Shown piece by piece: positions 32,564 to 42,993 of a DNA stretch of 64,000 bases (position 1 is the stretch's first letter; the number at the start of each line of letters is the position of its first letter). A model generated the notes under the pieces. The model saw only the letters and a list, made by a program, of their open reading frames with translations, was not told the DNA's origin and made no database searches. Source of the DNA: Scleromitrula shiraiana (Eukaryota; Ascomycota; Leotiomycetes; Helotiales; Sclerotiniaceae); NCBI GenBank assembly GCA_028455995.1, contig JABELC010000002.1, positions 1,550,001 through 1,614,000 of the forward strand, in the 5' to 3' direction. The position numbers and the translations under genes are program-made.

Positions 32564-32912
32564 GGCCCCGTTCGGATCACTTTTTTATTCTATTTAGAGC
32601 TACAAATGTTATTTAAATAGACGTTTATCAAACACGACTTTTACTCTAAATGACAATATTATCAAAATAAGCAATTTATTGAACATAATAATTATTTATA
32701 TAAAAACTATATTTATAAATCTATAAATATTAAAAATTTATATAATAACCTCACTAAATCTCTATAACAATTTTGATCAACTTTTGATAAAATAATGTAT
32801 TTTAACATCTTGTAAAGCTATAACCTTTTTAAAAAAACTACTTACTTTAATCAAAATATTTTACTCTAAACTCATTTTAGCAATAAATTAAAAAAGTGAT
32901 CCGAACGGGGCC
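32564..32912. mobile_element. 349-bp MITE, PIF/Harbinger (Tourist)-like
   Basis: The first 24 bases (GGCCCCGTTCGGATCAC followed by T6-A) are perfectly repeated in inverted orientation at 32889-32912. The flanking triplet TAA is present directly on both sides (32561-32563 and 32913-32915), a 3-bp TAA/TTA target-site duplication as made by PIF/Harbinger elements. Their plant Tourist relatives also begin GG(G)CC-x-GTTCGG-like. The interior is AT-rich and non-coding. Perfect terminal repeats suggest recent insertion. The classification rests on ends and duplication only. Confidence 0.85.
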
Positions 32913-33277
32913 TAAGTATATACTGCAGCTATGTTAATTCTTTGATCATACGGTCGGTATGTTGGCAATGCCAAGGCGGTGAGACACGTATGTGGAGGAG
33001 AAATGATTAAGGTCCGTGCGTGGGAGTAGTTCGATATCAGGAAAATTAAACGACCACTACAAAGAACCTCACAATAAAGAGAGTCCAACCTTTTAAAACG
33101 AAATAAAATCATATTAAAATGATTCATCAATCAAAATAAAATAAAAAAAAGCAAATGGCCATTTCTGGAATTGGACCAGTGATAAATGCTATGTTGTGAA
33201 TAACAATGAACAAAAAACTATATGTTTATATATTGAGATAAAACGTTCGTTCACATCGAAACAATTCATGAGAAAGC
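32913..33277. other. Short spacer between MITE and tRNA-Thr
   Basis: AT-rich DNA with no supportable gene; the 72-codon reverse frame at 32912-33130 looks random. Confidence 0.4.
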
Positions 33278-33359
33278 GCCTATTTGGCGCAGTGGTAACG
33301 CGTTTCACTCGTATAATACGATATGAAAAGACTCGAAGGTTCGATTCCTTCAATAGGCA
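33278..33359 (+). tRNA. tRNA-Thr (anticodon CGT) with a 9-nt intron
   Basis: The acceptor GCCTATT pairs with AATAGGC, discriminator A. The D stem is GCG/CGC. The anticodon stem TTTCA/TGAAA encloses CT-CGT-A, a 9-base intron at 33314-33322 whose ATACGA can pair with the anticodon region, then A38. The T arm is GAAGG-TTCGATT-CCTTC. A T6 terminator follows at 33361-33366. The variable loop counts as six bases, one more than usual, so a slightly different intron boundary is possible. Confidence 0.8.
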
Positions 33360-33361
33360 TG

Positions 33362-34120
33362 TTTTTTAGAAACAGATTAAGTTACTATTTTAATATCTTT
33401 TAGAAAATAAATAAAATTCTAATTGTTTTAATCTATATCAATTTATTAAAATTGATTGATAATTTACTTTTATTCAATTGATAATTTATTATAAAAAAGT
33501 TCAAAAAAATCAAAAAACAACTTGATTTGAATATAAATATTAATTAAATTAAAGAATAAGAATAAAAATTTAAAAAATCTTATCTTCAAGTTGATTCCTT
33601 TCAAAGTTTCTCTAATTATATTAAATAACTTTATAAAATGATTTATAAAAAATATATAATAATAAATATAATTTTATTACTACTTAAATGAAGAAATTAC
33701 TACTAGTACACTGGTATCAACCAAAAAAATATTGATCAAAAAATAAAGATTATTTATATAAACTTGAAATATTTACGTCAATTGAATTATTAATTAATTG
33801 TCAATTAATTACTAAGTTATATTCTATAATTCAAGCATATAATTATAATTATTAATAGTAAATTTATTAATTATATGTTAATGATATATTAATTATAATT
33901 ATATATAAAAAATAACTTGAATAAAAAATATATTACTAGTAATAAATAAACTTGAAGTTTAATTAAACGACTTTAATAATATAATTTTTATAATCATATA
34001 ATCAATTTTAATGATTTTATATAAATTCAAAATATATAATATAAAAGCTATATAAAGTAATTTTATTATATAATTTTTACAATGTACTAGTACTAATTAA
34101 ACATTCTACGAATGAAAACG
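33362..34120. other. Extremely AT-rich block next to tRNA-Thr
   Basis: About 750 bases of nearly pure A/T with many TA dinucleotides and small palindromes (for example AATTAATTGTCAATTAATT near 33788-33810). It begins directly after the tRNA terminator and ends near 34120, where base composition returns to normal. No coding capacity. It may be the remains of a transposon worn down by repeat-induced point mutation; no terminal repeats were found. Confidence 0.5.
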
Positions 34121-34676
34121 CGATAGCCGTATGCCAAATGGACAAGTTAAGCTTAGTGCTTGATGTACAAGTTTTGACTATTTTACAATTTATTCTTCAA
34201 ACTCAGCTAACTCAGCTCGTCATTTTGATTATAAAGTATCCTCATATCGACTTTTGTTGCGGAATGTATGCGTTGTTGGAATTACATAATATAGTGGTTC
34301 AAGTTGGAGTGGAGGTCTCGCTAAATTTGCTGCGCCATATCCACCACTCCACTCTTTGCCACCATATAACATACATGCGGCTCGATATTTCACGAATTCA
34401 GAGTTAGATGTTGAATAATTATGGATGATATCAAATCATCATATTGAATTTATGTATTCACCCTCTTCGTTTTCTACCCAGAAGAGTGAATTGGTTTACT
34501 TCCATTCAATGATGATGAATATAGAAAACTAGTTATTGAGTTCGCTTAACCATGTTGCCTCGGTACCGGAAAAACAACCCCTAATCTCACGGAAAACATC
34601 ACATCGTGTCCAACTTCACAAAGCTCCAGCTTCAACTCCAATACATTGTGTTATCTCAATCCCGTCCTGAAAACTA
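34121..34676. other. Intergenic, no gene seen
   Basis: Normal-composition DNA between the AT-rich block and the 3' end of the O-methyltransferase gene. A short frame at 34138-34407 lacks protein-like composition. Confidence 0.4.
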
Positions 34677-35568
34677 TTAGCTTGGAGATGATGTACCAGC
34701 AAAAGTTAAGCAACTTACTGGTTCTCCAGTTGGCTCAAAACTATGAACCAATCTACTCTCATATATAATATCCGGATTGCCTTTGAGCTCAGTATTGAGC
34801 TCCTCGATTCCGCCGTACTGAGTGGCAGATCTTTGTACGAACCCATCCGTATCAAGCTTGCCCTTTGACGTTAATTTCGATCTTTTGTCTGCGACGTTAC
34901 TTCGAACATACTCCAGGTATGGTGGGTTTCCTGGACTGATAACGTTATCGGCGGCAAGCACTGTTCCTTTGATAATAAGGCCCAATTGTTCGCACAGCTT
35001 TAGATCAGAAGTGTATGCTGGTTTATAATGATCTAGAAACATCATATCAATGGATTTTAATCCATTCGAAGACAGCTTCCGGATACCCTGGTCGCTTGAA
35101 CCAACAATCACCTCGACGAAATCCTCCAGACCAGCAAATTCTACCAAAGCAGTAATTACTTTTGCAAATTTGGGACTCCTTTCTAGCGAATAGTATTTTT
35201 CTCCTCCTGCATCTCGAACCGCAGCCCCGAATAGTATTGTGGAATACCCGCAATAACCTCCAAGTTCAACCATTATTCGAGGCTTATGTTCTTTGATCAT
35301 GCTAGTAACGATGGCACCTTTGTGCTCTCCAACATTCATGAGGTACCTCTTAGTTCGTCCATATTCGTCAATGATTCGAAGGACATCGGCTGGTGAGCCT
35401 TGGATATTGGCCCTATCAGGGTGGTTTTGCACAAATTCAACAAGTTCTTCCTCTCGTCCGTCGTCAAACTACGAAATGTATCAGTAATGTTCATTCGATT
35501 TCTATCGGACAACTCACGAATGTCGCTTCTTGTGAAGCATATGATTTCTTTTCATCGAATTGAGCCAT
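34677..35568 (-). CDS. mysB: SAM-dependent O-methyltransferase (COMT type), probable mycosporine-pathway enzyme
   Basis: Exons on the reverse strand: 35568-35518 and 35468-34677, giving 280 residues. The short first exon (MAQFDEKKSYASQEATF) was chosen because splicing gives FFDDGREEELVEFVQ with no frame loss. The SAM-binding motif I is VELGGYCGYS (about 84-93). A YYSLERSPKFAKV strand, MMFLDHYKPAY (metal-binding Asp) and AADNVISPGNPPYLEY follow the catechol-O-methyltransferase pattern. The gene is divergent from a desmethyl-4-deoxygadusol synthase, and in mycosporine pathways an O-methyltransferase of this size converts that product to 4-deoxygadusol. The mysB assignment therefore rests partly on context; by sequence alone it could be a general catechol O-methyltransferase. 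Confidence 0.85.
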
Positions 35569-36674
35569 GTTGACGCCTTTACTGATTTTTTGCAGCAACA
35601 TATGTTACTGCCAATTAATGATTGGGAATTTGCTAAGACACCCCATATTATTTGGGGTAATACGAACACGGCATCTAGTTCGGGAGTCCGAACAGCAAAC
35701 TGGTTGCTCGTGGCATACCTTCTGTCTTGATGTCGTGTTCGGGTTTCCTCCTCGATTGTGGAAATGTAGATGTAATCGATTCGACAATGTGGCTGACTTT
35801 CCCGAAGTCTAGATTCCGTTGCACTAAATCAAGGATCCGTTGTGTTGAGACTAGTCTTCCCGGTATCCAAGAGTTGAGTGGGGGGCTACCTCACAAGATA
35901 TTTGCTCATTATTATTTCGACCCAAACACGCATTAAAGGACAGAATCACAACAACGTTACTTCTCCATGTTCTACCCGATAACAAATTAGTATGTAATGC
36001 GAGCGATAGGGCGATAAGCAAAAGTTATCAAGATTTAAGGAGGGCAGGCGGTTAGATGCAGAGATCGTACTACGACAACGAGATGTTAAATCTACCCGAG
36101 ATTGAACCAGCTGATCGTCGAGTTTTATGGGATTTGTCAATTTGGGTATATTTTAGGTTTTCTGGAGAGGTACCACTTTCTTGACCTGCATTTCCTTTGC
36201 GCTTGCTTAGTGTATTTTCGTAGTGTATTTACTAGGCATGGCGGAAAGCTCTGATTTCATTCGTTACTGCTTCTTGCTGAGATTTGAAATAAACAACCTA
36301 CCGTTTTGAACAACAGGTAATAATACGATTGGATCCAATTAAGGTTACCTTGGGAGTTTACAACTCGATCTGTCATCTAAGTGTATAATGAAAATCCATA
36401 TTCGATGAGGCAAGCTCCGTATGTCGGCATACATCGGCCGGCAGCTATCATTGGTTGCTTGAACAGCATCCAAAGTATCATTGCTTGTCTTTGATGCACT
36501 CTATGAGATAGTTCTGATTAAGTGTATAAGATGCAGTCATCATAGATTTGACAAGAAAAGCTATTGCCGAAGACGGCAGGTTTCTTCATATATCCACACG
36601 TACTTAAGAGGCCCATCCCCTTGAGTCTACATGCAGCAAACTCTTCTCATACAGCATCTCCTTTATCTATTACT
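35569..36674. promoter_or_regulatory. Shared divergent region of the O-methyltransferase and cyclase genes
   Basis: 1.1 kb lies between the two start codons. On the cyclase side, an in-frame ATG at 36564 would add 37 residues without family character (MPKTAGFFIYPH). A GC-richer patch with ATCGGCCGGCAGC lies near 36430-36443. No certain operator can be named. Co-regulation of the pair is inferred from arrangement. Confidence 0.45.
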
Positions 36675-38251
36675 ATGTCAGATCTCAAAGCAACTGTTTC
36701 GGAGACCAAGACTGGCTCTGGCCATGTAGGTTTCCATGTTGAAGGATACGAGAAGATCGAGTATGACTTCACCTTCATCGACGGTGTCTTCAATGTCGAG
36801 AATCCTAACCTTGCGGACTGCTACAGTCGCTGGAAAAGATGCCTGGCTGTCACAGATTTGAACATCTACAATGTTTACGGCAAACAAATGGAGCAATACT
36901 TTGAGCATTATGGTATCGAATTGGTAATCCATAAGACAAAGATTGGAGAGAAAGCCAAAACGATCCCAACATTCTTAAGTATTGTGGACTCAATGACTGA
37001 GTTTGGAATCTTTCGCAAAGTTTGTACTCTGACCAACCTCTGATGAGTTCTTCATACAATAATTCTGACCGTACTTAGGAGCCAGTACTTGTTGTGGGAG
37101 GAGGTCTTGTCACTGATGTTGCAGGGTAGGTCCTCTATCATCTCCCTATTCATGAATCCTATTATCTGACAGGTATCTTATTTTGCAGATTTGCATGTGC
37201 GGCATATCGACGAAATACCAACTTCATCCGTGTACCAACCACTGTCATCGGACTCATTGATGCATCGGTATCAATTAAGGTTGCGGTCAATTATGGAAAC
37301 TACAAAAACAGACTGGGTGCTTACCATGCTCCAATTCATACCTTCCTTGACTTTACGTTCCTTCGAACCCTTCCCACCGCTCAAATTCGCAATGGTTTTG
37401 CAGAGTTGATCAAGATCTCTTCATGCTCCCACCTCGAGACCTTTGACTTATTGGACAAATACTGTGAGCAACTTATTGAACAATCATTTGGTCGAGCCAA
37501 TGGTTCCTCACAAGAGTTGATTGATGCCGCGGATAAAATAAATAGAGGCGGCATTCACGAGATGTTGAAGCTGGAAACGCCCAACCTCCATGAAATCGGC
37601 TTGGATCGCGTTATTGCCTATGGTCACACGTAAGTACCGATCTGGTACACATCTATTTCAATTTCAACTAACACTAGTAGATGGTCACCTCTTCATGAGC
37701 TTGTCCCCGAGACACCACTTCGTCATGGCCATGCGATCTCCATTGATATGGCTTACTCGGCAACGCTCGCTAACAATCGCAAGCTGTTGAGTGATGCTGA
37801 ACATCGCCGTATCTTGAACTTATTCTCTAGAGCTGGCCTATCAATGGACCACCATCAGTTTGACGAGGAAATCCTTGCTAAAGCTACTGCTGCCATCCTT
37901 AAAACTCGTGATGGGCTCCTGAGAGCTGCGGTACCAAACCCTCTCGGGTCGTGCACTTTCCTTAATGATGTTTCAGCAAATGAGATGAATGCTGCTCTTC
38001 GTCGTCATAAAGAACTAATGAAAGAGTATCCACGAAATGGCGAGGGTCTAGAAGCATATGTAGATGCTTCCGATACTGGTTACACGGAGAATGCCAAGAT
38101 GGAAGAAGAGAGGGTGATTGAAAACGCTGCGAAGAAGGCTGGACAACTCAATGGCGACAAGGGTCATGTACCAGTCGACAAGGTGTCTAATGGATTTTCT
38201 TTGTCCAACGGAACTAAACTTCCGTCAGTTGTAACGGTTCAGGAAGGGTGA
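36675..38251 (+). CDS. mysA: Sedoheptulose-7-phosphate cyclase, desmethyl-4-deoxygadusol synthase type
   Basis: Exons 36675-37019, 37079-37125, 37189-37629 and 37681-38251 give 467 residues, starting MSDLKATVSETK. This is a dehydroquinate synthase-fold protein: NAD-binding VVGGGLVTDVAG (about 120-131), RVPTTVIGLIDASVSIK, then metal ligands expected at Glu203 (GFAELIK), His277 (AYGHTWSP) and His293 (RHGHA). The 16-residue spacing of the two His matches dehydroquinate synthase. The motifs AYGHTWSP and PLRHGHAISIDMA fit the gadusol/mycosporine cyclases rather than AroB, and the enzyme is monofunctional, not part of a pentafunctional AROM. Expected reaction: sedoheptulose 7-phosphate to desmethyl-4-deoxygadusol. 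The C-terminal 60 residues are extra and low-complexity. Distinguishing DDGS from 2-epi-5-epi-valiolone synthase needs an alignment. Confidence 0.9.
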
Positions 38252-39308
38252 AGGAGTGCGCTACGTTGCTATACACATTCAGATGATATTTAGAAGCCTA
38301 GAGGGTCAATATTTGAGTCGGGATCTCATAGTCACATCTTTTCTGAGGCACTCCAACAACTCAATTTAAAGTTTTCAATATACACTATATTTGAACTATA
38401 TTGCTTAGTCCAGGAAATACGTGGATCATGTCCGTGACTAAGATGATCTAGCCGTCTGACCGGTCGTATATATCCAATCAAATATGAAACCCAAGGTCAC
38501 TTGATTGAAAATATTTGAGCTACTAGTAGTGTAGGTGAAATCTTCTTCAATGCCTTCCTCTGTACAGATTATTTATTATGTGTGCTTTACAATATTGTAA
38601 GAACATGGAGAAATAGGCCGGTATATTCAAGTTATTGTTATTGTATATTACGGGGAACTCAACCACTGATTAAATATGTGTCACCTACTTAAATAGGCAG
38701 GTACCCGTTTCCTTGTAGCTGGCTCGGCAGAACGTACCAAACGGCCATTCAAGTTTGTTATTTATTTAGTTTACTTGGTTATCTCAGGTGTGACCCATGG
38801 ACGACTAACTCGAATCGACCTCGGGAGCTTTTTCCCACCTGTAAATCATTTTAGTCCTAGCTCAAGAAACTCCAAACTTTCTTTTCCCCCCATACTTCCA
38901 ATCCCAAAATTTCGTGCCGTACTCCACTCCATACGAGTTCATTCAAATTCATAGGCATGGCGGTAAGACCTCTTTCGTCATTTAAAGTTTTCTGCCACCG
39001 ATGTTCTACACCTGGTACACTTTGAGTCATACCTTGAGGTTTATGCCATCCTTTGAGTGGTGATTTGAGTAGTGATCACCAATGCCTACAGCTTTCACTT
39101 ACCACTTACTACTTTTTCCGGAGAAGAAACTCCATAGCTGTACCATTCTTTATATCTCAGTCACAGCTCAAACCATCATATCTTTCTTGCCATCCACGGT
39201 GATCCTTTATCTGCACGCATATAAATCTATGTGAGGGGTATCGATGGAACTTTTATTTTTAGCCATGCAGGTAACTCCTCTGCGATCTATCCAACATATA
39301 ACTCAATT
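38252..39308. other. Intergenic, 5' region of the histidine kinase gene
   Basis: No independent gene. It includes a candidate upstream exon for the kinase (39244-39270, MELLFLAMQ) followed by GTAACT and an acceptor TTTACAG at 39335, in frame with the kinase. Another ATGGCG-GTAAGA lies near 38957. Confidence 0.45.
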
Positions 39309-41874
39309 ATGTTGGGTGAGGTACATTGTTTACAGAATAACATATCTCCAATGAATACCAGTAAAAGCTACGGGAAACTCTTTGGTTTGGAAAATATCAG
39401 TTGTTTAGAGGCTTTCAACCACGATCCTCGCCCGACTTTTATACTTGATCTTGAAGTCAACCATTCTTGCGATGAAACTCCAGAGCCGGTATTCTTCAAT
39501 AATGCACTGAAAGCTCGACCATGTCTTCTGCAAGCAGTCCGTGGACAACCACTCTCAGAGTTGGACGATTTAGGACATGGGTTATTATATTGGGAATTCA
39601 AAACATGGATACTGAACCAAGATGAAGATGACAACATACCTGGCACATCTTCTACAGAATTCTCAGGATCTTGTTGGAGCTATTATACCGTTCAGAACAG
39701 ATGGCGGGTAGTATCATCAAATATCAACTTGCACCGATCAACGACTTGCGTAGCCAAACGCCAGGTCAGGCCCTCTCCATACACACATAACATTTTACAC
39801 AACAGAATAGCAAAAGAGACAAGATTTGCTCAGTATGCCAGGAATGCACCCGTTGGTATTCTCCTTGTAAGCGACGTTAATTTTTGTTCTCCATCTTATT
39901 CTCCATATTTGCTTGAGATTGTCACTTTATGTTCAGGAAATATCATGAAACGTAATTGTCACTGACTACATGTCTAGTCAGGCCAGGATGGAAGAATCCT
40001 ATACGCGAATGACAGCTGGCTTAAAATGGTTCGAATGTCAAAAGAAGAGGCCGATTTATGTTGTGATACCTCTTGGTGGGCTAGAATTGTGCATCCTGAT
40101 GATCTAGATCTGTTACATGAAAATTGGAAACGCATGCTTAGGGAAAAGCTTCCTATGACTTTCGAATTAAAGTTTAATTATGGTACCCCAGCACGGCCCA
40201 TGTGGGTTCTGCTATCTGGATATGCTCAACTATACAGTGATGGTACAATCGAAGCGATTGTGGCCTCATTGACGGATGTCAGCGACCAGAAGTTTGCTGA
40301 AGCAGTCCAAAGACAGAGAGTGGAAGATGCAAATGAGGCCCGACGTCAACAAGAAAATTTTATTGACGTCACATCGCATGAGATTCGAAATCCTATGATG
40401 GTTGTAATTCAATGCTCAGAAGAGATTGGAGCGATTCTGAAATCTGTACGGCGAAAAGACTCGAAAGTTCCGGTTACCGTATCCCAAAAACTCATTGAAG
40501 ATATTATTGACGGCATCGAAACCATTGAGTACTGTACAATGCACCAAAAGCACATAATCGATGATATACTCACTCTTTCTCGTGCCGATGCGGGGTTACT
40601 GCCTCTCAATCCAGATAGATGTCAACCATTATCAGTAGTCAAAGCTACCTTGAAAGTGTTTGAACGAGAAATGCATTCATTGGGAATCGAATTTAATTTT
40701 CGTGTTGATGCCTCCTTTATAACCGAAGCTGTTGACTGGGCTGAACTAGATGCTGGTCGTTTAAGTCAGATGCTCATCAATTTAATCAGCAACGCAGTTA
40801 AATTCACAAAGGATCGCCCTAAAAAAGTGATTACTGCTCACTTGAGCGCATTTGTTACCGAGCCAATTCCAGCTCGACAATGGGCACTTGATTACCTTCC
40901 TCGTATCAATACCAGAGAAGAGGGTGGCTATGGCGAGGAATGGGACCCAACAAACACTGTATTTCTCCATCTCAACATTCAAGATACGGGCAAAGGCCTA
41001 GCCGAAGATGAGAAACAGAACCTTTTTGAGCGCTTCTGTCAAGCATCCCCCAGAACTCATGCCCAGTATGGCGGTAGTGGATTAGGACTTTACATTTGTC
41101 GTACACTCGCAGAGATGCAAGGTGGTAGGATTGGCTTTACCTCAGAAGCAGGCGAAGGTAGCGTTTTCGGGTTTTACATCAGAGTAAAGAAATGCCCACC
41201 GACTGATGCGTCCAAACCCAATAGTCTAGTATATCGGCAGTGTTCACAACCTAACACGATTCCACAAATACAACCAGTAGATATATTGCAACCTTCAGAA
41301 GATTCAATAAATTCTACGATCCTTGACATCATGCTTGTGGAGGACAATCTCATCAATCAAAAGGTCCTACGTCGCCAATTAGAGAGTATCGGGCATCGAG
41401 TCATAATTGCGAATCATGGAAAGCAAGCGTTGGACATCCTACGGAGAACAGCATTCTGGGAAGGCAACACGGAGCCTGAATATCGTCTCAGCATTGTACT
41501 TATGGACATTGAGATGCCTGTCATGAATGGAAGAGACTGCGTTGAGCATATTAGAAAACTACAGAAAGATGGATTGCTCTGTTCTCACGTACCTGTTGTT
41601 GCAGTCACTGGTAACGCTAGAAGCGAACATGTAGAGTCAGCCAAAGTTTCAGGAATGGTATGCTTCTTTACCAGCAACAAATTGCTTGAGAAATGCACTA
41701 ACAATGATGAAGGACGAGGTCATCTTGAAGCCATTCAGGATATCTGAGATTGCACCTCTCTTATTAATTCTGAGTAAGAAATTCTCGCAACCTGAACAGA
41801 AAAATGAAGTTGAACCTGAAATCTCCCAGTCGTTTGTGAAGTGCTTCGACAAGTTGACTACAGCTACAGATTAG
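39309..41874 (+). CDS. Hybrid histidine kinase (PAS - HisKA - HATPase - receiver)
   Basis: Exons 39309-39866, 39978-41657 and 41713-41874 give 799 residues. An alternative 5' end (39244-39270 spliced to 39336) would start MELLFLAMQ-NNISPMN. An N-terminal segment with a FNHDPRPTFILDLE motif leads to a PAS fold (GILLSGQDGRILYANDSWLK to SLTDVSDQK). The H-box is FIDVTSHEIRNPM (His about 320), followed by N-box LINLISNAVKF, G1 IQDTGKGL and G2 GGSGLGLYI. The receiver domain has VEDN, phospho-acceptor Asp in LMDIEMPVMNG (about 695) and Lys in VILKPF, which is only restored by the last intron. It should feed a His-Asp phosphorelay (Ypd1, then Ssk1/Skn7). No membrane segment, so it is probably cytosolic; the stimulus is unknown. 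Confidence 0.9.
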
Positions 41875-42289
41875 CTGTGATTATAACGGATTTGATCAAC
41901 CTTCTTCAATGACTTTGGATTATCACGACTTCTCAGGTATATTATTCTCATTTCTAATGCATATCGAGCCTGGGGGTTTGGGACTTTGGAATTGAAAAGG
42001 TGGCTTAACTTCGCTTGCAACGTTGCATATACATTGTATTTCCAATGTTTACATTCTTAATGGCTTGTACGATTGTGAGAGCCTTTCTCCGGCGTGAGCT
42101 TCTTCCGTTCCAATGCTTATCAAAGTTTGGAAGGACTTATTCTAGTATCTGTCACCACAAAATGACGCATATTATGCTTCTGATGGCTCAAAGATTGACA
42201 CATTTGGCTGCAGTTAAATTCAAAAAATGATGTTGTGGCGTATTTAAAGGAATTACAAATCTTCAAGCCAGCACAATCATGCTGTCAAC
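41875..42289. other. Intergenic, no gene seen
   Basis: The 3' flank of the kinase gene. The 71-codon frame at 42015-42230 has random composition. Confidence 0.4.
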
Positions 42290-42600
42290 GGTGATCTACT
42301 GTATATCCGCAATCTTTAACATTCCAGGGTCCAGGGACACTTTCGTCATTATGCCTGCGCCCCCACAGAATAATAAACTCTCCTTACCAGATCCGAAGTA
42401 GTAAGAGACGCTATTGTCAATAGAGACCATACTAGTACCTGTAGCTCCATCATTTCCTGAGTCCGTGAGCTAATTTAGGGGTCTAGTATTGGAAGATTTT
42501 TTCCTTTTCTCAGATCCACGAATGATCTCCATTCTACCCATCCAGTCGGGCCAGTGAGGACCAAATTGGCAGCATCATTGTTATCAGCATAGCAGCTGTT
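42290..42600 (-). pseudogene. Coding-like remnant, family not recognised
   Basis: Read on the reverse strand, two stretches look like real protein. One is NSCYADNNDAANLVLTGP followed by GWVEWRSFVDLRKGKN (about 42500-42597). After a frame change comes DGATGTSMVSIDNSVSYYF, then CGGAGIMTKVSLDPGM (about 42305-42455). There are stops and a frame break between them and no valid start, so this is either a decayed gene or exons of a gene I could not assemble. No function is proposed. Confidence 0.35.
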
Positions 42601-42993
42601 GGGGATTTAACTATCTACTAGCACGGCCAATATACCCGATTGGCATTACTAGTGGCACTGGTAGAACCTCGGGCTACCATATATTGCACGGGACCTTCGA
42701 AAGCACTTTAAATTAACATGTTGATCGACCAAGCCTTCCCCTACATACCTTGTGATAGCATTCAAAATGACGAGACCAAGAACGTCTATCTTGGGAGGGT
42801 GGTAGGCTTTATACAATGAACGGTATTTGAGGCAGAGTTACAAATTTTACTTATCATCATGATAATTCCATTCTTAAAATCTCAAAAAATTGTCCAATTT
42901 TTTTCATTAACATCTATGCGTGTATGAGAATCTAATACTTATTTCTATAATCATTTAATAATTTCTTTATTGAACAACATAAATTATTAGAAC

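Noticed and set aside
36564..36674. Upstream in-frame extension of the cyclase gene
   Set aside because: The added 37 residues have no family resemblance, and the ATG at 36675 gives the expected N-terminus.
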